Below, piece by piece: positions 1-5,620 of a stretch of DNA of 7,771 bases (positions are counted from its first letter, which is position 1; each line of letters starts with the position of its first letter). Source of the stretch: Bacillota bacterium (GTDB lineage: Bacteria; Bacillota; GCA-003054495; Carboxydocellales; JAJZTU01); the NCBI GenBank assembly GCA_021848765.1, contig JAJZTU010000157.1:1-7771 (forward strand). The letters are read 5' to 3'. Both the position numbers and the translations under genes were made by a program. Below the pieces are notes generated by a model. The model made no database searches. It was not told the DNA's origin and saw only the letters and a program-made list of their open reading frames with translations.

Positions 1-289
1 GGGTTTTTTCCACTGTCCCGGTGACCTGTCCGGCTTGGCCTTCCAATTGGATGCCCTTGATATCTTTCCAGTGACGGTAGTCTTCAGTTATAGCGGCAGC
101 GATGTAAGCATTGCCGGTGAGGTTAGTACAGTGCCTGGTTTTGGGTTCGGATAGGAAATAAAGTGTAAAACCGATATTTACATAGAAGAGAGACGCTGCC
201 TGGGGCTTGTTATCGATAACTGTTGTCAGGGTTAACGTATTGTGTGATTTTAGATAGGCCAGAATTGTTTCTGAAAGGTTTTTCACCAT
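1..289 (-). CDS. PPOX-type (pyridoxamine 5'-phosphate oxidase-like) flavoprotein, N-terminal part
   Basis: This partial gene starts with ATG at 289 on the minus strand and is still open at the left edge (96 codons seen). An AAAGGGGA-type ribosome binding site lies just upstream, at about 294-301. The N-terminus MVKNLSETILAYLKSHNTL is followed by the strands LTLTTVIDNKPQAASLFYV and FTLYFLSEPKTRHCTNL. This is the usual opening of the PPOX split-barrel fold, which binds FMN or sometimes F420 or heme. No signal peptide is seen, so it should be cytoplasmic. It begins 24 bases after the regulator stop and is probably co-transcribed with it. Members include small flavin reductases and many proteins of unknown substrate, so the reaction cannot be named. 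Family assignment rests on pattern recognition of the N-terminal third to half; the C-terminus is outside the window. Confidence 0.75.
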   Translation of the reverse strand, partial: MVKNLSETILAYLKSHNTLTLTTVIDNKPQAASLFYVNIGFTLYFLSEPKTRHCTNLTGNAYIAAAITEDYRHWKDIKGIQLEGQAGQVTGTVEKT

Positions 290-313
290 CAAGTCCCCTT
301 TCCCCGGGTTGAT

Positions 314-2320
314 TCAGGAGATTAGCTTTAGGGCCAGTTGAACTTGCAGGCTGATTTCCGGATCATCGAAATCGATGTTAGCAATTTCCCGGATGCGCTT
401 AAGCCGGTATTTAAGGGTATTGGCATTCAGGTGTCCGTTGCGTGCCGCCCGCTGGAGATTTGCATTATTGCGGAAGTACAGCATCAGGGTGTCTACCAGT
501 TCGGAGTTATGCTCCCGGTCATATTCCATCAAGGGGCCCAAGAGCCGCTTGGTAAATTCGGCAAAGCGTTCCTTGTTGATTTCCAGCACCCCGTAGATTC
601 CCAGTTGTTCATATAAGAGCACCTTCTTTTTCCGCTGCAGGGCTTTCATTATCTCCATGGTCGTCCCGGCTTCCCGGTAGGATTTGGCAATTTCCCCAAC
701 CCGGCTGACTTGGGAACCTACCCCTACCCACCAATCATACCCGTTCAACCGGGGCTTTACCTCTTCCTCAATCAGCCTCACGATCTTCCGGGAGTCTTCA
801 TCCTCCTGGCCTTCGCCCAGAGCTGCAATAATCAGGACAAAGCGGTTTTTGCTGACTACCATGCTCTTGCTGTGAGTGGACCGGACCACCCCGTTAATGA
901 CCTCCACCAGACGCTTTTTAAAGGCTACCAGTTCATCGGGGTCGCCAGGCTCGCCGCCGTGGTAGGCCCAATCTACATCCACAGCAAAGACCTGGTATGC
1001 TCCACGGGGATTCAGGCCCAGGTTCATGGCCCGTGTTTCCAGGATTTCTTCATCACTGGTGCCACTTAAGAGTTCCTCCAGGAAATCCTCCTTGAGCTGC
1101 TGTTCTGCCGCGAAAGCTGCTTTCTGCTTCAACAACTCCAGGGCAATTACCGTACCGGCCTGTTCCATGGCCAGGAGGTCCAGGGCTTCCAACTGTTTCT
1201 CACACTCAAAGGTAGAAACAAAACCCATTACCTCTCCCCCGGCCAGGATAGGTACAACGATGCGCTGCTGGCGAAAACCCATTTCATCAAGGACCGGAAT
1301 GCTGGTCAGCCGCTTTTCCTTCAGCAGGCTGTGCTCGAGCTTAGCGTAACGGGGATCATTAAGAATTTCCTTGGTGGACCTGAAGGGATTTTCACCGTTA
1401 GGCCCTGCGGGAATTGTTCCAGCCGACGAAATGACCTTGAAATAGTAGTCCTCTACCAGCACCGGGTTGCCCACCAGTTGGGCCAAGGTCTTGGTGATGG
1501 CATCCAGGCCGAAATCATCCAAAACCAGCCCGGTGAGCTGCTTGTGGATGGCCACTGACCTCTGCAAGGAGGTGTGTTGGTTGGAAAGGACTTTATTCAG
1601 CTCCTGGAGTTCCAGAACTTTTTCCTGGAGCTGTTCATCTGCCTGTTCATAGAGTGTCCGCCACTTAATCTCCTTTTTTTCTTTCCTTTCTATTATATCC
1701 TGGAGATCCTTCACAATAAATGTAGGCTTTAAATCCGCTTTGTACCGGTCAGCCTCCGGCCCCCATTCCTCCGCCGAACGGAGTTCGTAGGCACAGTAGT
1801 CATCACCTTTGGCCCGGCACTTGGTCTCCACACAGACAATCTCTTTGCCCATAAATCCGCTGCTATAGCCGCTGGCATAACCGGTGAGACTCCAGCACAC
1901 CGGCTCTTTGGACGGGCCGTAAAGCTTCAGGTGTTGTTCGGCTTCGTAGGAATTGCGCCAGATACCCCGCATGTAGAAACTGCCCTTCTGGCGGTTAAAT
2001 TCCAGCACTTCATTCGTTACATGCACAATCCCCTCAAAGGTATGCAGCAGGGGACCGGCCAGCATCCACTCAGCATCTGTACTGAGGTCAAAGAAGTTAC
2101 CTACGCTTAAGGCATCCCGGTACCCGGAGCGGTAGCCAAAACGGGCCAGGACACCTCTGGCCATATCCTTACCCAGGGACTGGATGAGTTCATCCCTCAA
2201 CTGGCAAATGGAATCAGCATGAAATAACAGCATCCGGTTTCCCCGGAAGGTGATCATTCCTTCCTCAGGGCGAAACTGAAGCAGATCAAAATAGTCCAGG
2301 CTCTCCAGTTTCATAATCAT
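314..2320 (-). CDS. XylR_N-V4R sensor fused to a PucR/CdaR-family transcriptional regulator
   Basis: Predicted one-component cytoplasmic regulator of 668 residues. Domains in order: XylR_N aromatic-sensing region (about 12-110); V4R domain (about 120-182) with the block VCWSLTGYASGYSSGFMGKE; a charged coiled-coil-like linker (about 205-262); a GAF-like region (about 265-395); a CdaR GGDEF-like region (about 405-560); and a PucR-type helix-turn-helix (about 607-665) containing NANTLKYRLKRIREI. C142, E165, C168 and C176 match the zinc ligands of phenol sensors such as MopR in both identity and spacing. No Walker A or sigma-54 AAA+ segment is present, unlike XylR and DmpR. The start at 2320 is chosen because AGGAGG (complement of 2328-2333) lies 7 bases upstream; the second ATG at codon 3 is less well placed. 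An aromatic or phenol-like ligand is inferred from the sensor family. Targets may be its own operon with the PPOX gene and possibly the divergent hydrogenase operon. Confidence 0.9.
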   Translation of the reverse strand: MIMKLESLDYFDLLQFRPEEGMITFRGNRMLLFHADSICQLRDELIQSLGKDMARGVLARFGYRSGYRDALSVGNFFDLSTDAEWMLAGPLLHTFEGIVHVTNEVLEFNRQKGSFYMRGIWRNSYEAEQHLKLYGPSKEPVCWSLTGYASGYSSGFMGKEIVCVETKCRAKGDDYCAYELRSAEEWGPEADRYKADLKPTFIVKDLQDIIERKEKKEIKWRTLYEQADEQLQEKVLELQELNKVLSNQHTSLQRSVAIHKQLTGLVLDDFGLDAITKTLAQLVGNPVLVEDYYFKVISSAGTIPAGPNGENPFRSTKEILNDPRYAKLEHSLLKEKRLTSIPVLDEMGFRQQRIVVPILAGGEVMGFVSTFECEKQLEALDLLAMEQAGTVIALELLKQKAAFAAEQQLKEDFLEELLSGTSDEEILETRAMNLGLNPRGAYQVFAVDVDWAYHGGEPGDPDELVAFKKRLVEVINGVVRSTHSKSMVVSKNRFVLIIAALGEGQEDEDSRKIVRLIEEEVKPRLNGYDWWVGVGSQVSRVGEIAKSYREAGTTMEIMKALQRKKKVLLYEQLGIYGVLEINKERFAEFTKRLLGPLMEYDREHNSELVDTLMLYFRNNANLQRAARNGHLNANTLKYRLKRIREIANIDFDDPEISLQVQLALKLIS

Positions 2321-2327
2321 CTGCCAT

Positions 2328-2333
2328 CCTCCT
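2328..2333 (-). promoter_or_regulatory. Ribosome binding site of the XylR_N-V4R-PucR regulator
   Basis: On the minus strand AGGAGG, inside a longer GGGGAGGAGG, stands 7 bases before the ATG at 2318-2320. It decides for this start over the in-frame ATG two codons later. Confidence 0.8.
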
Positions 2334-2407
2334 CCCCGGGTACCACTGCTCGTTGTTTGCGGAGTTTTTCTCTATTAAGCTAAAGTGGTTAAATCGCTGA
2401 TTTTTCT

Positions 2408-2426
2408 TTTACCCATTTTGGGTAAA
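2408..2426. promoter_or_regulatory. 19-bp perfect palindrome, candidate operator
   Basis: TTTACCCA-TTT-TGGGTAAA has 8-bp arms that match perfectly around a 3-base centre. It lies 88-106 bases upstream of the regulator start codon, in the likely promoter or leader of that gene. Length and symmetry fit a dimeric DNA-binding protein. No U-tract follows and the arms are too AT-rich for a good terminator. The cognate protein is unknown; autoregulation by the adjacent PucR-type regulator is one possibility. Confidence 0.45.
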
Positions 2427-2502
2427 CTCCTGAAGGCTGTTCTAGCCGGGCCGAATGCCTGTAAAGCTTGATATTGCTTGTATTTTAGAATTTTTCGGCT
2501 TA

Positions 2503-2527
2503 TGTCTCATTATACTCATAATAGACA
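2503..2527. promoter_or_regulatory. Long inverted repeat overlapping -10-like boxes, candidate operator
   Basis: TGTCT, one unpaired C, then ATTAT form the left arm (2503-2513). After ACTC the right arm ATAATAGACA (2518-2527) pairs with all ten bases. The minus-strand complement of 2509-2514 is a perfect TATAAT, and TATACT lies at 2511-2516 on the plus strand, so a protein bound here could block promoters in either direction. No good -35 box was found at standard spacing. A second pair, ACTCATA (2514-2520) and TATGAGT (2535-2541), shares part of the same bases. Confidence 0.4.
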
Positions 2528-2619
2528 AAAGAGCTATGAGTTTTCCCTCAATAGCCTAATGATAAGGGTAAAGGGTGTGCAGAGACAAACCTGGTGAGCT
2601 CAGGAAGCAAATCCCGGAC

Positions 2620-2641
2620 ATGTAGTTATGTATAGTTACAT
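2620..2641. promoter_or_regulatory. 22-bp imperfect palindrome with outer ATGTA/TACAT arms
   Basis: Eight of eleven base pairs match, including the outer five (ATGTA and TACAT). The inside also contains a direct repeat, TAGTTA, spaced by 4 bases. The size fits a dimeric regulator site, but AT-rich DNA gives such patterns by chance. Confidence 0.25.
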
Positions 2642-2909
2642 TCGGCCCCTGCATTTTGCACATAAGAGGGCTAAAATGTCTACTCAGGGTTTAGGGTATC
2701 CCCGAAGAAACACGATGTTGATCCAGCCGGTTAGTGCACAGATTCTCTTTTGACGATACCCGCCAACTCATCCTGACCAGTAGCCGGTAAAACCATGTTA
2801 ACTACTATTAAGAATAGAGTAGAAAAATAGAAATATTTGCCGTTTTATGTGTTTTTTGCAGGAAAAAGGGATAATTTTAGAGAAATATATTTGCGCAGTA
2901 AAATTACTT

Positions 2910-2939
2910 TTGCCTTGCTATTCTGGTACTTGATTTAAT
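2910..2939 (+). promoter_or_regulatory. Weak candidate sigma-A promoter of the hydrogenase operon
   Basis: TTGCCT (2910-2915) and TTTAAT (2934-2939) are spaced by 18 bases and lie about 90 bases before the first gene. Both boxes deviate from consensus, which would suit an activated promoter. An isolated GATAAT at 2870-2875 is an alternative -10 without a clear -35 partner. Confidence 0.25.
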
Positions 2940-2968
2940 TTCATTAACTTTCAGGGGGTGGTAAGCTT

Positions 2969-3007
2969 TTGGAGAATTTAACTGTAACAGCTTTTTTGTT
3001 GAATTAA
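2969..3007 (+). CDS. Possible 12-codon leader ORF ahead of the hydrogenase operon
   Basis: A TTG codon at 2969 follows AGGGGGTGG (2953-2961) by 7 bases, and that stretch resembles a strong Shine-Dalgarno. The reading frame gives MENLTVTAFLLN if TTG initiates with Met, and stops at 3005-3007, ten bases before the ribosome binding site of the first hydrogenase gene. Two partly pairing stretches, AATTTAAC (2975-2982) and GTTGAATT (2998-3005), lie inside it. It could be a leader peptide, a translational-coupling aid or an accident. No codon run suggests amino-acid attenuation. Confidence 0.25.
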   Translation: MENLTVTAFLLN

Positions 3008-3016
3008 CACACTGAT

Positions 3017-3023
3017 TAGGAGG
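3017..3023 (+). promoter_or_regulatory. Ribosome binding site of the hydrogenase beta-subunit gene
   Basis: TAGGAGG stands 5 bases before the ATG at 3029. It is near the consensus and fixes the start of the first gene of the operon. Confidence 0.85.
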
Positions 3024-3028
3024 TCTCA

Positions 3029-4045
3029 ATGAGTATTAAAAAACTTGACCAGGCAGCTTTGGACACATGGGTAAACAAACTCATAGCTAATCAAAGTGTC
3101 TATGGAGTCCAGGCCAAAGGGGAGCGCTTTGCTTTTGGACCATTGTCTAAAGCAGAAGACTTGCGTTTGGACTATGATGTCACTATCCTGCCTCCCAAAA
3201 AGTACTTTCAGCCCCAACGCGAAGACCTTTTGGAATTTAACGCCAAAGGAGAATACACCAGCGTTACGGAAACTGAGCCGTTTATACTCTTTGGGGTGCA
3301 CCCTTACGATGTGGTTGCCATAGCTCAAATGGATACCATCTTTAGCGCAGATAATTATGATGTCCATTACATGACCCGCCGTCACAATGCCACAATTGTC
3401 GCTTGCGATGTCCAGAACGCATCAGCAAATGTGTTTGCCGGCTGCATGAATACCGCCACTGTCACAAAAGGCTTTGATCTCCTTTTGACCAAGATTGGCG
3501 AATTCTATTTAGCAGAAGCAAAAACCCCAAAAGGGGAAAAACTTCTAACTGACCTGCCCGGCGGCTTGGAACCCGGTAATTTGGACCTGGCCAGGCGGGA
3601 ACAGGTATGGAAGGATAACACCGGCCTGCTCCGCAAACACAAACTGAAGTGTAACCCCCAGGAACTCCCCGGGCTATTGGAAAAATCATACTATGCCCCG
3701 GTTTGGGAAGCAAAAGCCAAGCTCTGTTTCTCCTGCGGGTCCTGTAACCTGGTTTGCCCCACTTGCTACTGCTTCGATGTCCAGGATGATGTTAATTGGG
3801 ACTTGCAGAGCGGAAAACGCACCCGAGCCTGGGACGGCTGTTTGTTAAAAGATTTTGCCGCTGTGGCCGGCGGGCACAATTTCCGCAGCAGCCGGACAGA
3901 CCGTTACCGCCATCGTTTCTATCGAAAAGCCAAATATGTTGCCGAAAAGCTGAACCAAATTGCCTGCGTAGGCTGTGGACGCTGTATTTCGGCCTGTGTT
4001 CCCAAGATCGCAAATCCGGTGGAGGTGTTTAACGAACTGTTATGA
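3029..4045 (+). CDS. hydB: Group 3b [NiFe] hydrogenase (sulfhydrogenase type) beta subunit, Fe-S electron-transfer protein
   Basis: This 338-residue cytoplasmic subunit should pass electrons between the small subunit and the flavin subunit. Two [4Fe-4S] motifs sit in the C-terminal third: C233-x2-C236-x2-C239-x3-C243 followed by Pro, and C313-x2-C316-x2-C319-x3-C323. C246 and C248 in the PTCYCFDV segment are extra cysteines typical of this family. The N-terminal 230 residues form the family-specific domain shared with the AsrA subunit of anaerobic sulfite reductase. The alternative AsrA identity is rejected because NiFe small and large subunits follow directly. It is the first gene of the operon and overlaps the next by ATGA. 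The symbol follows Pyrococcus usage and is not the [FeFe] hydrogenase name. Confidence 0.92.
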   Translation: MSIKKLDQAALDTWVNKLIANQSVYGVQAKGERFAFGPLSKAEDLRLDYDVTILPPKKYFQPQREDLLEFNAKGEYTSVTETEPFILFGVHPYDVVAIAQMDTIFSADNYDVHYMTRRHNATIVACDVQNASANVFAGCMNTATVTKGFDLLLTKIGEFYLAEAKTPKGEKLLTDLPGGLEPGNLDLARREQVWKDNTGLLRKHKLKCNPQELPGLLEKSYYAPVWEAKAKLCFSCGSCNLVCPTCYCFDVQDDVNWDLQSGKRTRAWDGCLLKDFAAVAGGHNFRSSRTDRYRHRFYRKAKYVAEKLNQIACVGCGRCISACVPKIANPVEVFNELL

Positions 4046-4869
4046 GCAACCAAGACATTTACGTCCCACAACCGGCTACTCTGTTAAAAAAGCAACCTAT
4101 GACAGAGTACGAAACCTTTTATGAATTCAAACTCGACTCCGGCTGTGAACTCGGCCATGGGCCCGGGCAATTTCTGGAAATCTCCGTTCCGGGCATAGGT
4201 GAAGCCCCAATTTCAATAAGTTCCTCCCCGACCCAGGCCGGGATTTTTCAGATGGTTGTGCGCAGGGTGGGCAATGTTACAACTGCCTTGAGCAAGCTGG
4301 GACCCGGGGACAAAGTTGGAGTTCGCGGTCCATTCGGCACCAAATTTCCGGTGGATGAGGTCATGAAGGGTAAAGACATCCTCCTCGTCTGCGGCGGGAT
4401 CGGCTTGGTCCCGGTACGTTCGGCAATTAACTATATTCTGGACAATCGCCGGGATTACGGCCGCCTCACCATTTTGTACGGGGTAAAGACACCGGCTGAC
4501 CGGCTTTTTGCGGAGGAGCTGGCTCAGTGGAAAGCCACCCCTGAGGTAACTGTTTTAGAAACGGTTGACCGGGGTGATGAAGCCTGGGATGGCCATGTCG
4601 GGGTCATCACCACTCTCCTTCCCTTGGTTCAGATTAATCCGGCTCAAACAATTGCCGTCATTTGCGGGCCACCGGTCATGTACCGGTTTGTACTAAAAGA
4701 ATTAGCAAAAATGGCAATGGAGGATGAGTCAATTTTTGTTTCACTCGAGCGTCGCATGAAGTGTGGCGTAGGCAAGTGCGGCCACTGTCAAATGAATGAT
4801 CTCTACGTTTGCCAGAAGGGTCCTGTCTTTAAATACTCCGAGATCAAAGAAGTCATGGAGGCTATATAA
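4042..4869 (+). CDS. hydG: Group 3b [NiFe] hydrogenase gamma subunit, FAD/NAD(P)-binding and 2Fe-2S protein
   Basis: This 275-residue flavoprotein belongs to the ferredoxin reductase-like (DHODB/AsrB) family and should exchange electrons with NAD(P)(H). The FAD-binding barrel has the APISISSSP segment (about 56-63) and GDKVGVRGPFGTKFP. The nucleotide-binding half has LLVCGGIGLVPVRSAI (about 114-129) and the CGPPVMYRF segment (208-216). The C-terminal [2Fe-2S] motif has C241, C246, C249 and C257. Preference for NADP over NAD cannot be read from sequence alone; it is inferred from group 3b enzymes. Its ATG lies in the ATGA overlap with the beta gene. GGAGG at 4021-4025 is 16 bases away, so translational coupling probably matters. 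The symbol follows Pyrococcus hydBGDA; this is not the radical-SAM HydG. Confidence 0.92.
   Translation: MSNQDIYVPQPATLLKKQPMTEYETFYEFKLDSGCELGHGPGQFLEISVPGIGEAPISISSSPTQAGIFQMVVRRVGNVTTALSKLGPGDKVGVRGPFGTKFPVDEVMKGKDILLVCGGIGLVPVRSAINYILDNRRDYGRLTILYGVKTPADRLFAEELAQWKATPEVTVLETVDRGDEAWDGHVGVITTLLPLVQINPAQTIAVICGPPVMYRFVLKELAKMAMEDESIFVSLERRMKCGVGKCGHCQMNDLYVCQKGPVFKYSEIKEVMEAI
4857..4861 (+). promoter_or_regulatory. Ribosome binding site fixing the small-subunit start
   Basis: GGAGG stands 9 bases before the ATG at 4871. It supports that start rather than an upstream in-frame ATG at 4796, which would lie deep inside the gamma gene and add 25 residues unlike the family. Confidence 0.75.
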
Positions 4870-4870
4870 A

Positions 4871-5620
4871 ATGAGCAAGCCAAAACTGGCCATTTTCGAT
4901 TTTACCTGTTGCGAAGGATGCCAACTCCAAATCGTTAATCTGGAGGAAGAGATCTTAAATCTCATCTCCCTGGTCAACCCGGTTGAGTGGCGGGAAGCAA
5001 TGTCCGAGCATATTGGAAACTACGACATTGCCCTGATCGAAGGCTCGATTACCCGCCCGGAGGACGAAGAAAAACTGCGCAGAATCCGCAAGCGCGCTAA
5101 AATTCTGGTAGCTTTGGGTTCCTGCGCCTCAACCGGCGGTGTTAACAAATTAAAAAACAATTTTGACCTCCAAGAGGTAAAGCACTGTGTTTACGGGCAA
5201 GCCGCAGATATGCCGCACCTGCATACCGCCCCGACCAAAGCAATTGATGAGGTGGTCCAGGTGGATTATAAAATCTACGGCTGCCCCATCGACCGCCGGG
5301 AATTTGCTTACATTGTCCGCTGCCTTGCGCTGGGAAAAAGTCCGGAAATCCCGGACTACCCCGTTTGCGTGGAATGCAAACTGCAGGAAAACATCTGTCG
5401 TTACGAATATGACGAAATCTGCCTGGGACCTGTCACCAGGGCAGGGTGCGGGGCACGCTGCCCATCCTGTGCAACCTGGTGTTTTGGCTGCCGGGGACAC
5501 ATCGAGGAACCTAATCTGTCTGCAGCCAAAGAAATCATGGTAAGATACGGCAAAACCTTTCAAGACTTAAAAAACCGGATGAATATATTCGGGAGTAAGC
5601 AGAGGTATGCAGATGAGTAG
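4871..5620 (+). CDS. hydD: Group 3b [NiFe] hydrogenase delta (small) subunit
   Basis: This 249-residue small subunit carries the Fe-S chain from the NiFe site. The proximal [4Fe-4S] ligands are C14 and C17 (TCCEGC), C85 (LGSCAS) and C138 (YGCPID). A second, cysteine-rich part has nine cysteines (C166, C169, C176, C184, C193, C197, C200, C204, C207), including ICLGPVTRAGCGARCPSC and FGCRGH, enough for two more clusters as in Pyrococcus sulfhydrogenase. There is no twin-arginine signal, so the enzyme is cytoplasmic, unlike membrane uptake hydrogenases. The gene starts one base after the gamma stop. Similar 20-kDa subunits occur in complex I and F420-linked enzymes, but the context and the C-terminal cysteine pattern point to group 3b. 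Confidence 0.92.
   Translation: MSKPKLAIFDFTCCEGCQLQIVNLEEEILNLISLVNPVEWREAMSEHIGNYDIALIEGSITRPEDEEKLRRIRKRAKILVALGSCASTGGVNKLKNNFDLQEVKHCVYGQAADMPHLHTAPTKAIDEVVQVDYKIYGCPIDRREFAYIVRCLALGKSPEIPDYPVCVECKLQENICRYEYDEICLGPVTRAGCGARCPSCATWCFGCRGHIEEPNLSAAKEIMVRYGKTFQDLKNRMNIFGSKQRYADE

Larger units (their letters stand above)
2334..3016. other. Divergent intergenic region between regulator and hydrogenase operon
   Basis: About 700 bases lie between the two divergent starts. The region is more AT-rich than the flanking genes and carries no convincing protein gene of usual size. It holds inverted repeats at 2408-2426, 2503-2527 and 2620-2641, a smaller one at 2805-2817 (CTATT-AAG-AATAG), a weak promoter near 2910-2939 and a possible leader ORF at 2969-3007. 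I found no tRNA and no riboswitch that I recognise. The size is generous for two simple promoters, which fits regulation at both ends, but no binding site is proven. Confidence 0.6.

Noticed and set aside
710..1069. 119-codon plus-strand frame inside the regulator
   Set aside because: It lies antisense to the GAF-like and CdaR-like regions of a complete, domain-supported gene and shows no motif.
2590..2604. CCTGG-TGAGCTCA-GG near-palindrome
   Set aside because: It is mostly an 8-bp palindrome with a bulge; too short to support a site.
2694..2761. Inverted repeat GGGTATC / GATACCC separated by 54 bases
   Set aside because: Seven-bp arms with so wide a gap are expected by chance, and no hairpin or flanking symmetry supports it.
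2700..3028. Sigma-54 promoter expected from the XylR-type sensor
   Set aside because: No GG-N10-GC pair with TGGCAC and TTGC character was found, and the regulator lacks the AAA+ domain needed for sigma-54 activation.
3462..3713. 83-codon open frame on the minus strand inside the beta gene
   Set aside because: It is antisense to a well-supported Fe-S subunit, has no ribosome binding site that stands out and has a low-complexity, unrecognised translation.
3029..4869. Anaerobic sulfite reductase AsrAB
   Set aside because: The two proteins are related to AsrA and AsrB, but no AsrC siroheme subunit follows; NiFe small and large subunits do.
4796..4870. Upstream extension of the small subunit by 25 codons
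   Set aside because: The extension lies in the 2Fe-2S coding end of the gamma gene, and the ATG at 4871 has GGAGG at a proper distance and the usual family N-terminus.
5150..5563. 137-codon open frame on the minus strand inside the delta gene
   Set aside because: It mirrors the codon structure of the small subunit. The translation is rich in residues expected from a reverse frame and resembles no family.
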